From positions 372,001-436,000 of the forward strand of contig OX637800.1 of assembly GCA_951802425.1 (NCBI GenBank): DNA of 64,000 nucleotides, written 5' to 3'. The notes beneath the pieces were generated by a model. The model had not been told where the DNA came from, did no database searches, and worked only from the letters and a program-made list of their open reading frames with translations. The DNA is from Clavaria fumosa (lineage: Eukaryota; Basidiomycota; Agaricomycetes; Agaricales; Clavariaceae). Made by a program: the position numbers and the translations under genes. This document shows, piece after piece, positions 9,847-22,854 of this stretch (position 1 is the first letter of the stretch; each line of letters begins with the position of its first letter).

Positions 9847-11461
9847 ATGTCAGGTAACACTGGGGCAGCCCCCGCAGACCCAGGGATCGACACGTCGGCA
9901 ATGGCAACACGCGCATCCCTCCCCACCCCACAGGCTCCCACCCCTGCTCCCAATCTACCTCCAACCCACGCCCCTTCCACTCCTAACACCCCTAACATCG
10001 ACGCCCCGGACCCCAGCAACCCCAGCAACCCTCAGGCGGGCCCAAATCGAACCCAGGAAACGCAAGATGTAGCCGCAGCGAGAACGACCTTACAGCGAGC
10101 TGGCATCCAAATTACTGATGGACCAATCACAGTTACAGACATGGCCACTGCCATCAGACAAACCATACTCGCTGGGACAAGAATCCCCAAAACCACAGCG
10201 GATGCAATGCTAGTGATAGCAACCTTGCTCCAAACAGTCCAAACCAACCAAATCATCGAAGAGATTGCAAATCGCCTCACACAACGAGTAAGTGCCCCAC
10301 TAAACAGACTGACAGAAGTTGCAGAGAATGCCAGGCAAGCGATAGGAAAACTCGAGAACTCCATCACTGTGCAGACCGATGCCACCATAGCTAACAGAAA
10401 TCAGACACGCAAGACAGCCGACCTCATCGGAAGCACCGCTGTCGATCTGGCAGAGAGGGCCGAGGAGGCGATACGTACCCTGTCCCAGAGGGCACCAGAC
10501 CCCACACCGTCATCACACCAACCTGCACTCAACCCCCCCCCCGATGCCGACCGCACCAACAACATATGCAAATGCCCTAAGAAATGGCACACAATGGCCT
10601 CAACAAACACGCCCCACACAACCCCAACCTGGCCACGCTGAAGCTATAGCAATAACCCAAGACAGAGCACAACAGGTAATCATCCATACCAGACCACAAG
10701 CTGACATCAACGGACAGCAACCACCCACCCAGACCACAACAGAGCACCAGCTAGTTGACAAGGCCAACAATGCCATCAAAAATATGGGTGCAGAGGCTCA
10801 AGGAAAACCGCACCACGACCAGATCTTTGTCGGAGCGCAACCTTTACAACAGGGAACCATACTATACCTCACAGCGTTGGAAGAGGCCGCCCAATGGCTC
10901 CAGCGAGACAACACAAGACAAGTGTTCACCAATCACTACAAAGGCATGATCCAAATCCGAGAAAGAGGATGTGAAGTAGTTCTCAAATACATCCTGGTGA
11001 CCTTCGACCCAGACTCCAGGGATGCGCTCACCACTGTAGAACAGGACAACAACTTCCCGCATGCAGAAATTGCGGAGGCCAAGTATCTCAAGGACATTGC
11101 ATGCAGATCTCCCAGACAGCGCACCGCCTTCGTCCTCATGTCCTTCCGAAACCCTCAAAATGCCAATCGAGCGATTAGTCAAGGCATAGTCATCGAAGGA
11201 AAAAAGGTACAAGGCAGGAAAAGCATACACGAACCCAGACGATGCATGAAATGCCAGGCGTTCACACGCTTCCACTTCACTGTGGACTGTAAATGGATCC
11301 ACGACGTTTGCCCAAGATGCGCAGGCCCACACAAGGTAACCAAATGCACTGCTGGACTGGGCCAAAAGTCCTGCCACAACTGCCAATCACCTGGACACGC
11401 AGAAAGCAACCGCAACTGCCCCACTTTCAGAAGGGAATGCCAGAAAATTATGGAAAGGTGA
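9847..11461 (+). pseudogene. LINE (Tad/Jockey-like) ORF1 with a poly-C frameshift
   Basis: This is a nucleic-acid-binding ORF1 of a non-LTR retrotransposon. The first frame runs from ATG 9847 (MSGNTGAAPADPG) for 264 codons; the second continues from about 10540 to the TGA at 11461. They join at a run of nine C (~10531-10540), where one extra or missing base would restore a single ORF of about 535 codons. The C-terminus has three zinc-knuckle-type motifs: CMKCQAFTRFHFTVDC, CPRCAGPHKVTKC and CHNCQSPGHAESNRNCP, the arrangement of Jockey/Tad-clade ORF1. The N-terminus is Pro/Thr-rich and the middle is helical. ORF2 (endonuclease-RT) is absent: a Gypsy integrase follows instead, so the LINE lacks its 3' part. 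Confidence 0.75.
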
Positions 11462-11499
11462 CCAGAGAATTGATGTGCAAGGGCAAAATCCATCTGACA

Positions 11500-12412
11500 C
11501 AAACCCTATGGACTTCTCAAGCCCTTTCCCATAGGTGAGTGACCTTGGTCTTCAATTTTGATGGACCATATCAAAGCCCTCCCCCTCTCTGCAACCTTTG
11601 ACTTGATTCTCATCATCATCTGCCAACTTACAAAACAAGCAATCTTCATCCCCACCAATACTATCAACACTGCAAAGGAATTAGCCCAACATTTTATCAC
11701 CCATGTCTTCTCAAAGCATGGGCTACCCACAGGCATAGTGTCAGATTGAGGATGGTTATTTGTTTCTAAGTTTTGGTCTTCATTATGTCAGGTTTTGGAC
11801 ATTACTTCCAATCTTTCCACAGCCTACCATCCAGAGACTGACAGACACACTGAATGAGTGAATCAAATCCTAGAACAATGCTTATGAATCTATACAAGCT
11901 ATCAGCAGGACAACTGGACCTCCCAACTTCCTCTTGCCAAGTTCATATACAACAACACCCCCCACAGCACTACTGGTGTCTCCCCATTCTTTGCAAACAA
12001 GGGATACCACCCCAGACTCATGATTTCCCTCAAAGGGATACCTGCACACAAGGCTCACATGGTTGCAACTGATCTCAACTCAAAGTTGTGAACAAGGCCT
12101 ACTTGTGCTTCACAGATAGGAAGAGAGAGGTTACACTGGATTGGAAAGAAGGAACAAAGGTCTGGTTAGACTTGTGAAATGTGAAGATGAAGAGACTTGA
12201 AGAAACTGGACTTGAAACAAGCCAGACCTTTCTCCATACTTGCAAAAGTTTCGACTCACATGTATCACTTCCAGTTCCATGGGTTTACTAGCAACAGCCC
12301 CCCCACCACCAAACCAACCACCCTTGAAAAGAGCCCACTCCTCCAGCACTACCCATCAAGGAAGCCTAAACACACTTGCCAAGATGTCAAGCACAGAGTG
12401 GGGATTATCTGA
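11500..12412 (+). pseudogene. Gypsy integrase core and C-terminus, decayed
   Basis: The translation gives an integrase catalytic core: FDLILIIICQLTKQAIFIPT, FSKHGLPTGIVSD (second catalytic Asp), [11 protein letters not shown] (catalytic Glu), and [22 protein letters not shown]. Two in-frame TGA codons sit exactly where relatives have Arg (VSD-R-G, HTE-R-VNQ). A frameshifted tail near 12197-12270 (KKLDLKQARPFSILAKV) corresponds to the integrase C-terminal GPF-type module. There is no RT upstream; it follows LINE ORF1 directly. This is a dead fragment. Confidence 0.75.
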
Positions 12413-13020
12413 TAATTTCTTCATATTACTCACTTCCCCCCCCTTTTCCCTTCCACCTTATCTTCTCCCCTTTCTCTTTCTCCTTATCTCAGTTCCTATC
12501 CATGCAGCCACCATACTTCTATGACTCATGCACCCCATGCACCTTGCCTCACCTCCACCACATGACTCACCATGACTTATTCCTTTCTTGCCACATACCC
12601 TTACTTTTAGTCCTTGTACTCCTTACACTGTTATTCTCATCCCATTTCACAACTCTGCTCACAGACAGCTGAACTCTACCAAGTTCCCTCATCTATACCT
12701 GAGTCAGCACTGCAAGAGGTTGATAATAGGACAACAGAGAAAGAATGAAGTATAGTCCCATGAAAAGACATGCTAAAGGAAATTTTGACTAACAGTACAA
12801 TGAAGAGCATTATCCCTGGAGATATAGCTGCCTTGCTGCAATGACTGCTAGTCTGTGATTGAGTCTACAATTTTACAGAGAAATTTGGTGAGAATGTTAG
12901 GAGTAGATATACAAAGACAAACAAGCAGCCAATACACAACAATACAGACAAATTGGGTAATTGTCTCACTGTCACATCACCTGACATTGGCATGAGGCAG
13001 TTAAATGATTACATAATCAG
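12413..13020. other. No gene seen; AT/pyrimidine-rich spacer
   Basis: Pyrimidine-rich sequence (12420-12680) is followed by AT-rich sequence without coding signal. The last ~90 bases before 13107 contain a CT-rich stretch and probably include the promoter and 5' leader of the helicase gene. No terminal repeats could be assigned. Confidence 0.4.
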
Positions 13021-13106
13021 GTACATAAGTAGAGAACAACTTCAAAATTTCCCACACTTCTTTCTTTCCTCTTGACTACAATCAGCACTGGCTGCACAGC
13101 CACACC

Positions 13107-16100
13107 ATGTCTTCTTTGGCTTGTTCTCACTGTTTGACTTGCTTCAGCAACCAGGACCAGCTCAAGTACCACAGACGAAACTGCCAGCAGAATGCTGCAG
13201 TTTTGAACTTCCCCAGTGGCAAAGTTCTGATAGCTAGAGAAACAGATGGCAAATACATCTGTAGATGCACACATCCTAGTTGTCCAAGGCCTTTCGAGAA
13301 GCTGGACAGCCTTAGAAGGCATATCAAGAGATCAGGAACTACCTGGAGAGATAACACAGAGATAGAGGTAAGATGAAAACAAAAACATTATTGGGCCTGA
13401 GTACTGATTCATAGCAAAGTTTGGAAGTGTCACTGGACAAAGCACAGTCAGTCATTTAGTTGAAATGATTGACAGCAATTATCAACTATTTTCTTCAGAT
13501 TATCAGACCTCAGTTGGTAAGTGACTGTACAAAGGATAAGCTCAACAGGCCTTAATATTCAATTGGACCAGGTTACTGCAACAGATGGAAGCCCACATAC
13601 ACAGAAGAACCAGAATAGGCAAATTGGATCTCAAGTCTCTGTAGTAAGTAATGTTATATATTGATGCTAACACAATATCAACCCAAGTTACCTGGTTTAG
13701 CACAGTGCTGTAAGTTAACACAAGGATTTGCTAAAGTAGCACCTCTTATTTTTGTGAATAGGAAGCAAATGGAACTCACAAGTCAAATGCCTTGATATTT
13801 CTTCCTGAAGTTGAGATGGTAAACCTCTCCCATACATCTCAGATATTTGAAATAGGATCTCATTTATTGTTAAACAGGACCATCAGATGCCAGAAAATGA
13901 GCCTCAGTACTTCAAAGCCTCTAGTACATGGGAAAATCTCACACCAGAAACGGTAGCCCAAGATTCTGGGACTTCTGGCCCACAGAATCACTCCATGCCA
14001 AGGAACAAGCCTCAAGATTCTGTGGCTTCCAATGTCCAAGACCCCTACCCACTGGACAATGAGCCTGAGAGCTCCAGAGCTTCCAGCCCACCTCTCTCGT
14101 GCACAGATATGGAAGACAATTTCAGCAGACAAAATGATTACTACAACACAAAGCAAAGCCCACCCAACCACCCTGTGGACATTCTGGAAATTCAAAGGCT
14201 CCCCACCACCTCTATCAGCAATTCCTCTGGACAAACAAACAAGAATCAATCAGATATTCCAAAGGAATTGGTATTACATCTTGATTTCTTGCTGCACATG
14301 CTAATTAATGGTTATTTTATTTTAGGAAACATCAGATCAAATCAAACACCATCCCTACCTTGAGACACTTGGGCTTGTTGTCAACACTGGCCTCCAGTGC
14401 CTCATATGTGAAACATGTGGAGTGGCAGTAGCACTCCCAGATATTCAAGGGCACCTGGCCAAATCACATGCTGCAGCAAGAATGCATGTTGATGATGCAG
14501 CCATCAAGGATGTCATGGAACAATTTGATCTCCAAGGGGATATTCCAACATTTTCCATAACTAGACCAATCAGTGCATGGGAAGGTCTCAAAATTCATGA
14601 AGGTTTACGATGTGCCCATTGTCCTCAAGTGATGGGTACAGTTGATTCAATGCGGACTCACCATAGCAAGAATCACAAGGACAAGCCAAAACCTACTTTC
14701 TGGCCCAAATGTCTAATTCAGCGATTATCCACTCGACCTGGTGTGGCATCAAGATGGTTTGAAGTTCTCCCAACAACAATCCACAAAAGCCCCAGAACAT
14801 CTGCAGAGGAGTTAATTGGAGAACTGAGAGCTGATATGGCCATACACAAGCTTCCATCCCAAGGGCTTCAAAATGCACGAATGATTAGCCCTTGGCTTCT
14901 CACCACTCATTGGAATGAGCACATTTCTGGCTACAGCATTCAAGAACTTCGAAATCTCATTGCAACACCTGGTGAAGAAGAATTTCCTGGTCTCAAACCT
15001 CTTCTCCTCCAGTACATGAAGCATGCAACTAGCCTGATCAGATGCACTGCAGAGCTATTGCTTCAACGGCTGAACACTCCAGACCCCTCAAAAACGTATG
15101 CATCAATCCAATTATTAATCATAGCCTCTGCAGCACTAAGAACCTTCCAGTGGCATCAGCAATACTCCTTTTCATGACCATCAGCAGAGCAACACTGTCA
15201 ACTCATACATTCTTCCACCCCTATGCTTACTTGCTATGCTCCTGCGACCAAAGCACACATATCAAATACCTCTATCACAGGGATTGACTCAAGCCTTGGG
15301 TGAGCTCAAATTGGCACTCCAATCTTCACAGCATGAAGGCCTGGACAAGTTACATGGTGTATTCATGCAGCTGTGGGCTTGTGAATGGACACCAACACAT
15401 AACAATCCACTTCCCTGTCCTACAATTCGTGCCCTGGCTCTCTTGACCCTTCAAAACGATGGAAGTTTTGCAGAGCCCAAGTCTGCAACAGGCTTGATTG
15501 CAAAATTCCAGAGGGCAATCCAGCTGATGTGTTTATGGGAAATCAAGTCAAGAAGCAATCTGAAGTTCAATGGCAGTGACACACAAGCATGTGACGAGAT
15601 GCAACACTGGTTTACAGAGAAGACAGAGTCTCCTTTCAACAGTCTACGATCTCTGCAACACCTGGCAAGTGCAATTGCATACCGAACTATGTCTCTTCCT
15701 CGGATATGGTGGACCGATACAGTTGGATGGAATTCCATGCTTTACAGGGGGGACCCAATTTGCATTGACCAACTCAAGATGATCTTCACAAACATGGAGC
15801 AAACTGCTGTTGATGCATGGCAGAATGGTGTTCTGTGTGGCCTGGACTTGCATGTTGACTATGGACACATTGCAGAGGACCTGACAGACAAGGCTGTTGG
15901 ATACTCATTCCTTGTGGATCAGCGAAATGAATGGTTCAAAGATTGGGACCAACTTGCCAAAGCCATTCTGGGGGACCACTCACTGCAATCACAATTTATG
16001 GTCATCAACCAAATCACAGGGGCCATCATTTGGGATAAGGGTGCACTGCGAAAGTGGCTGATGGATTATGCAAACTTCCATGTCATTCAGCTGGTGAAGG

Positions 16101-19100
16101 CTGAGATGACAAGTGGTGGTCCTGGCCATGGATCAGAGTTGGTTGCAATGAACTACTGCAACACTGGATCAAGAGAAAGAAACATACACATCCTTGGAAA
16201 ACATGTTGCCATGATGCGAAAGTATACGAAAACTGGTGGACTTTCTGGACATGACAAACTTATTCCACATAGTCTGGATGCCGTCACCTCAGACCTTCTC
16301 ATCCAAGATCTAGCTCTTGCACGACCATTTGCAGAGATTGCAGTGCACATTTGCTTTCCAGACCGCCAGGACCTTCATTTACTCTATGGCTCAAGGCTCT
16401 TTGTTGACTATCTCAAGGAATTTGCTCCTGAGAAGCTTAGCAACAAAATGGCAAGCTTTACATTGCCTATCCTAGGGGTGGAGTTGACAATCAATTCCTG
16501 GAGACATGTGTATACTGGCTTTCGGCGGAAGCTCTGCGTGCAAGCATCACAGCTGCTGGAATCAGAAGATGATATTAATGACATTGGTGCACTGCAACTG
16601 GGACACACAAGATCTACAGATATTCGTGTCTATGGAGTCAGCCCAGAAGCACTTGCTGCAGGGGCAGAAGATATACTTCCTCTCTATTTGGATTGTAGCA
16701 CCCATTGGCAGGTGGTTATGAATCTTGTGCCAGGTAAGATTTAATATGTGATAAATTGAAAATAGATACCTAATGTGGCTTCAGGTGGACTGGGTCTTTC
16801 TTATAAAGATGCAAGAACATCTACCTTCAATGAAAAAATTCATGATGGTACTATCAAGAGGGTAATGAGGTCCTCAAGGCTGGAGGAAAACATAGCAGAC
16901 CATGTTGTGCAAAAGCTGCTGCTGAAGGAGAATGTTCTGGACTCGATGGTGGATAAGATTGCTCAAAAGGTTGTGAAGGCCATTTCAATGCGAGGACCAC
17001 AAGGGGATCAGTAAGCGCATATCTCCATCAATGTGATACCCTTCAAACAGGTTAAACATTCTATCCAGCAGGGTACACCTTCAGGAAATGCCAATGCAGA
17101 TTCAAGTGACAATGCCTACCCTCACAAGGGAGACAAATACTGAGCATAATATTGGCTTGTGAGTTCTTAATATTTTGCCAGCAATATGTGTTTAATCACC
17201 GTTATCTATTCAGCCCAATCTCGTCTGGGGAGAGGAGGCATGAGAGACTACAAGCAGATCAGGAACCAAGCCCAGCTAAAGTACATGCAAACTTATTTCA
17301 CATGATATTCTTGCTGATTGCAGCCAGGAATCACAGGAACAACAAGCACTTCAAGTTCTTCAGCAGGTTTTACATAGCCCTCAGGCAACTTGGACATGCC
17401 CTGAACAAAGAGATGCTGTCCTGGAAACACTTGCCTTGAAACAGGACATTCTTGCAATCATGAAGACAGGGTCTGGAAAATCAATGGTCATGATCCTCCC
17501 TGGCCTTGTGGAGAAGAACCAGATTACTATTGGCATACTCCCACTGAACTCCCTGATCTCTGATTATGTCCGAAAACTCAAAGAGATGAATGTTGGCTTT
17601 GAACTCTATCTGGGTGGAGACCGCATTAATGGCAAACACAACCTGGTCCTGGTTTCAGCAGATCGGGCAAGGTCAAAGCAATTTCATCAAGCCCTTGGAG
17701 AGGTTAATCTACGCAAGCCAGTGGTTCGGACAGTCTTTGATGAAGGACACTTCGCATTCACCGGAAATAACTACCGCAGCACTCTACGGGACCTATATGA
17801 ACTCCGAAGATTTCCAATGCAGATCGTGGTCCTTTCAGGAACAGTCCCAGAGCAAAGTGTTCCCTTTGTCATCAATGCATTTGGACTTCAGAATCCTTAC
17901 ACTGTTCGGACCAATACATCAAGGCCAGAGATCCAGTATATACTAGAAGCTCCACAACTATCATCTGAGGGTATCTTGGAGCAGGTCAAGAAACTTATCA
18001 ATAATGCCCTGCAATCATTTGCACCTGAAGACCGTGCACTCATCTTTGTGCCATACATACAAGAGGGCATCATGATTTCAGAGGAGCTGGGATGTGATTT
18101 TTATCATGGGCAGGACAAAAAGAATTGTCATGCACCTGACAGGAGACAAGAGTCTTATGAAGCCTGGTTCTCTGGTCAAACAAAGGTCATGGTGTGCACC
18201 AGTGCATTTGGGGCAGGCAATGATTATCCAAGTGTCCGACTAGTCATTCATGCAGGCTCACCCAAGTGCATGATTGATTACACCCAGGAGAAGGCACGTG
18301 CAGGACGAGATGGAAGGCCTGCATCAGCTATTATCATCCCATGCAAAGCTACTGGGCCACCTCCAACCATTCCTCCTGATGTGATTGATCACAAAGGAGA
18401 GCTGGCAATGTATAACCTCCTGCATCAAACACCACCTACACAATGCCTCCGCTTTGCAATGACCTCATTCTGTGACAAGATTGGCACATTCTGTTCCAGT
18501 GACCCATCAGCTCAAAAGTGCAGCACTTGCCTGGCATCTCAACCTAGACAGACAGGCATGTCTTCACCTGCAGTAGCACCCCTGATGGCCAAGATTCTGC
18601 CAGCATCACTGAAGCCAGCACAAGCAGCACTACCGATGTTAAGCAACATGGGGTCTCAAACAAGCCAACTCAAGCGCAGCTTAGAAGATGCATTTGGTGC
18701 AGCTCATGAAGAACGGAAGAGGCAAAGCATCATGAAGGCACAAGGGGAAACAGCATATGTAAAAGAGCTCCGAACAGCTCTCATGCATTACTTTGGTCGA
18801 TGTCCCTTTTGCATGGCATCAGATCCAAGTAGTGAAACAACTCACTTAATCCTCCACTGCAAGGAATTCCAGAAGGTCTTCCACAAGTACCGTGGTTTCA
18901 AGAAGCAGCTTCATTATGGAAAAGAACATAGGCCCATCTGCTACTTTTGCCATGTGCCCCAGTGCAATGACCAACTCCACAGGACTTTCACTCCAGGGTC
19001 AACTGATGCCTGTGATTTTCCAGACATTATTGTTCCAGTGGTGTACTTTATCTTGGGGGTGGATGCATTACAGAAGGCAGCAGCTCAAGCATTTGGGCAG

Positions 19101-19214
19101 GATTGGAGGGACACTGATGCCATTATTAGGTGGTTAAACAGTGCACCCATTCCTGGTCATGAGAGCAACCTCACTGCTCTATTTCTTTGGTACTACAAGG
19201 TCCAAACTGCATGA
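13107..19214 (+). CDS. OrsD/DUF3505-like RecQ-type helicase (telomere-linked helicase type), multi-exon
   Basis: This is a large multi-exon gene. Exon 1 (13107-13367) encodes paired C2H2-like fingers (CSHCLTCFSNQDQLKYHRRNC; CRCTHPSCPRPFEKLDSLRRH) and ends at GTAAGA. After several short exons, the exon starting at 14326 encodes an OrsD/DUF3505-like segment (HPYLETLGLVVNTGLQCLIC..C..HLAKSH and GLRCAHC..MRTHHSKNH). A long exon (to 16733, intron 16734-16784) encodes a conserved central region. The exon from about 17324 encodes the helicase: Q-motif region WTCPEQRDAVLETLALKQD, Walker A MKTGSGKS, DEGH, SGT, TSAFGAGNDYPSVR and QEKARAGRDG. Cys-rich motifs follow (QCLRFAMTSFCD..CSTC; CPFC..H..HC). The helicase exon is open for nearly 600 codons. 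Such helicases are known from subtelomeres of Pleurotus, Ustilago and Magnaporthe; here no telomeric repeats are seen. Exact splice sites around 13.4-13.9, 15.1-15.3 and 17.0-17.3 kb are uncertain. Confidence 0.75.
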
Positions 19215-19408
19215 ATAGTAGTGCAATAGGTGATTCAGTCTGCTATAATGAATCACAGATATGTTGATTTTTATCCATGCCCAGCACCAATGAGTGCCTC
19301 TCTATCACCTTTGATTACAGTAATCACAGCAGGAAGTACTTAAAATGATATATAGTATCAAAAATGCATTGGCCAATCTCATGGTAACAGAATGGCCAAG
19401 GTTGCATC
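19215..19408. other. 3' flank of the helicase gene
   Basis: AT-rich non-coding sequence after the TGA at 19212-19214, with AAAATGATATATAG near 19342; probably the 3' untranslated region and the spacer to the TIR element. No separate feature is seen. Confidence 0.4.
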
Positions 19409-19496
19409 ACACGACGGACAAATAGCTGTCCAGTCGCCGCGCCACATGTCATGTCCAGTTACATGACCAGTTACCTGACCAGTTAGTTGACCAGTC
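19409..19496 (+). repeat. Left terminal inverted repeat of the 3.5-kb element
   Basis: About 88 bp, pairing with 22855-22941 in inverted orientation. It contains short palindromic words (ACATGT, GGTCAACTAACTGGTC on the complementary side) that could serve as protein-binding sites. Confidence 0.8.
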
Positions 19497-19584
19497 ACTT
19501 TGTGTGACAACCTGTCACGCGTGTCACGACTCGCGCAGTAGCCCGACCTCTGCAACTGAAGCCCTGCATCCGCTTTCTGCCTCA

Positions 19585-21575
19585 ATGACCAATGGCCAGC
19601 CCTCCTATCCACCATCTATACTTGGCTCTCTTGAGGCCATTGATCCTCAGCTTTTGGCAGCACTTGAAAACATGGTCCAATCCAAGATGAACGAAACTGA
19701 GCAAGCCTATCGTCGGGAACTCCAGGCTCGTGATGAGGCTTGGCAGAGACGTGAGCAAGAGTTCCAGGCTCACGAGGTGGCCTTCCAGGCCAAGCTTCAG
19801 GTCTTGTCTGATGAACTTGAGGCTGCAAAGTCCCGGTATGTTATCTGTTTTCAGCCGGTATCTGGCTGCACCTGATGCCCTTCAGGAACTCGAACACTGT
19901 GACGAGGGGGGAAGAGTCAACTACGGACTCACCTGAAGCCCAAATCTATAGCCGCGAGCCATCGGAGGCACCTCCTACACAGGGCGCAGCCAGTACTCAA
20001 GTCCGTCGCCGCCTGCATGTGCCAGTTCCCGACTCAGCCCCTGCGCGAAACCTTCGATCATCAAAGCATCCTACCGCCAAAAAAACATCGACAGCTCTGG
20101 CTTTAACCGCTGAAAAGCTGCCAAGAAGCCATGCAAATACCAGGGAGGGTTCACCATCCCCTGTGACACCGAAGAAGGATCGGCCAGTTGCGAAACCGGC
20201 CAGCCATTTGCACCATATCTTACCCTCAGAGGTGCCAAATGATGTCGGAGGGCTCCAGGTGCATCTCCTCATCTGTTTCCTGATTGCCAAAACATACTCA
20301 CAAATGAATATTGATAGAGAGCAATGAATCTTCATATCCGTGTTCTCTGGGGCCTCCTTGATCCGAAGGAGGTCCCTAAAAACCCTCCTAATGAAATACT
20401 GGTTACCTTTGCGGACCGTTTCTCAACAGAGACATCCCTTTACCAGTGTTGGGAAGGGCCACTGCTTATCCCATTGTCTCTGGTGCAGATTGGTTCCTCT
20501 GTCTCCGTTACCGACCGTGGACAGATTGCTATTCAAGTTCGTCAGGTAGAAGAACACATGCTAGAGTACATACAAGCCTGCCTTGCAAGGTTTGGTTTGA
20601 TTTGCTGGTGCCCTGATCTCCGCCAGACTCCATATGCATTGTACAATGTGGCTTGCTGAGTTATTGCGCTCGACACATTCAAACAAGCTCTCGTTTCACA
20701 TGCATATGCCCACATGAAGCCAAATACAACATATGCGAAGGATATGACCCTGTTGATCCGTCTATATGATCACTTCGTACACCATTACCTGTATTTGCAT
20801 TACAAGAAGGATTGTAGGAATCCTGGCAGTGTCAAAGCTGCAGTCGAGGCTAGTCCTCAATATCGTGGACGCACCCGAGTGCGTACTTCATTTACAAATT
20901 TGATGTACAATTACTAACATGATTTCCTTGGTCTAGCTTGCTGGTGCTCGTCTTGCCTTCCTCAAGGAGAATAATTACCCGCAGCGTTACCGTGATCTTG
21001 TAGACTCCAAAGCCACTTCAGATGATGAGCCTGATCCAAATGGCTCAAAGGTTTATCACATCAAAAAGCGACCAGAGCGTTCAGCAGAGGTGGAAGTCTG
21101 GATCCGACTACTTGATAAGAAGAGGGAGGAAGATGCACGTCGGGACCCATCAAAAAGATGGCGTGAGCGTGTGCGCATTGTCCCAGAAAACCAGAAGAAC
21201 ACCGAATTCTTGGCCCTTCCCCTTGGAATGCCAATTGATTACTATGATCCAGACTTCTTCAATAGCTTGCAACCACGACTTCGAAGCCGCATTGCAACTA
21301 CAAAAGTTGCCCTCCTGCCAGATGCCACTCAAGCCTTTGCCCGTGTTCCAGATGAAAGACTCAGTGACAAGAGGTTTGCGGAGAAGTATGCAGGTTCTAT
21401 TTTGGCAAAGTATCATCTGGCTGACAAGGGTGAGCTGGATGATGCGGCTGAGGAGGAGGAGGAATGGAATCTGGATGAGGATGAAGAAATGCCCGATTAT
21501 GGTGATGAAGACTGGTTGGATGAGGATATGGTTGGAAAGCGCCAGCAACTTGTGGCACATCTCACTGATGCTTAG
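19585..21575 (+). CDS. Agaricomycete multi-copy protein of unknown function, inside the TIR element
   Basis: Multi-exon. The N-terminal exon (ATG 19585, MTNGQPSYPPSILGSLEAIDP) is followed by a coiled coil rich in Gln/Glu (RRELQARDEAWQRREQEF, to ~19833). A Ser/Thr/Pro linker follows (about 19890-20230; RRLHVPVPDSAPARNLRSSK). A globular segment (20324-20660, FADRFSTETSLYQCWEGPLL, VRQVEEHMLEYIQACLARFGLICWCPD) continues through 20660-20880 (HYLYLHYKKDCRNPGSVKAAVE). The last exon from 20938 encodes AGARLAFLKENNYPQRYRDL, SDDEPDPNGSKVYHIKKRPERS, MPIDYYDPDFFNSLQPRLR and an Asp/Glu-rich tail ending at TAG 21573. From memory, this architecture recurs as a large uncharacterised family in mushroom genomes. 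No catalytic motif is recognisable. The exons look undamaged; intron borders are approximate. Confidence 0.6.
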
Positions 21576-21599
21576 CACAAAGTAGTCACAATGTGTCTG

Positions 21600-22850
21600 T
21601 AGAGATGTTAGGAGTACATACAATGAGTACATACAAACAAAGTGGTCATATCACTTCTGGTTGCGATGCAAATTGCAAACTATCATTGTCCCTACTTTAA
21701 TGCCAAATGTACCAGATGGACAGTTATAGTATGCAACATGACCTATTGGCAGCGGTGCCACACGCGAGCTGCATAGCACCTCCTCCTCGCTGTGGCGGTT
21801 TCTCAAGGGTGCCGCCGTTGTGCTCGCCACTTCCTTGGTGGTGTAGGAGGCAATGGGCGGGTGGTGCATGAGCGCCACGGCCGGGGGCGAGGTCGAGAGT
21901 GCCGAGGATAGAGATGCAGTTGCCGATAACCCGGATGCAGTTGGCACACATGCCCGAGGGCATCATCGGCGTCACAAAAGCCATGGCCATAACCAGCGTT
22001 GCAACCGCAGGCGAGAGCGATGGGACCCCGCGCGGTGCGAAAGCACAGTGTTGCCCATCCACTGGCGCATGGGCCCGAAGAACCAGTCGAGGCGCTGAAC
22101 CTCCTGTGACGATGGCATGGGTGTGAGGAGCAGTTCTGGCGGGTTTGTTGTTGAGGAAGACGACATGAGCGATGTGCCGCCCATGAGCATTGCTGTCGGG
22201 AGCGACGATGCCGTCCGCGTAGGTGTGCGCCGGGTCCCGTCAAAATCACCGCCGGCACCTGCGCTGCTACTGCTTCCGCCACCTCTGCCGCGCAAGAAGC
22301 ACCGTGCCATCGGCATGGGCTCAGATGGCGTGGGCGGTGTTGGGCTCAGGTGCTGCCGTTGTATCCCCAAGCCGCCCTCCGGATGGTGACCTGCACGCGC
22401 CGTCAACTCCACAAAAGGTTCCACGAAATCCTCACCTGTCCGGTGTCACCGCCACCGTTACCGAGCGGTCTCCCATAAGTTCAACAATATATTTGTCAGT
22501 CCATTTCGCAAGAGCAGGCAGTTTGAAACCTTGCCAAGAGTCAGTGGCAACAGTCAAACACCAAGTCATGTCTGGACAGCACCTTTGATCAACATGGGCC
22601 TAGAGATGTGAACAAGCTGCAGAAATTGAAGCATGCTCGAGGTCCGAACGCTCGGTCGACTTGGCAAAGTGCTGGCGGTGGGCATCGCTCACGGGCGGGT
22701 CTGCAATTGTGGTTGTGTTGGTTGCAGAGGCAGAGGCAGAGTTGGGGCACTTACTCATTGTTGTTCTTGCAGTATTGGGCTGCTAAGTGCAGGCCTGCCG
22801 TCAGGGCGAGCGATTCGCGCGATATGTAACGCATAACATGTGACATGTCC
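21600..22850. other. GC-rich cargo region of the TIR element, possible minus-strand gene relic
   Basis: No intact gene is seen. On the minus strand, overlapping frames between 22424 and 21650 give a plausible broken protein: an N-terminal Pro/Ser-rich part, QRLDWFFGPMRQWMGNTV, a hydrophobic stretch ATLVMAMAFVTPMMPSG, and a C-terminus PIGHVAYYNCPSGTFGIKVG. These lie in different frames, so at least two indels would be needed. The product is not recognised. The GC content contrasts with the AT-rich conserved gene beside it, consistent with captured DNA. Confidence 0.35.
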
Positions 22851-22854
22851 AGGC

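Noticed and set aside
13107..19214. Evidence for a chromosome end
   Set aside because: The helicase type suggests it, but no TTAGGG-type tandem repeat is present anywhere in the window.
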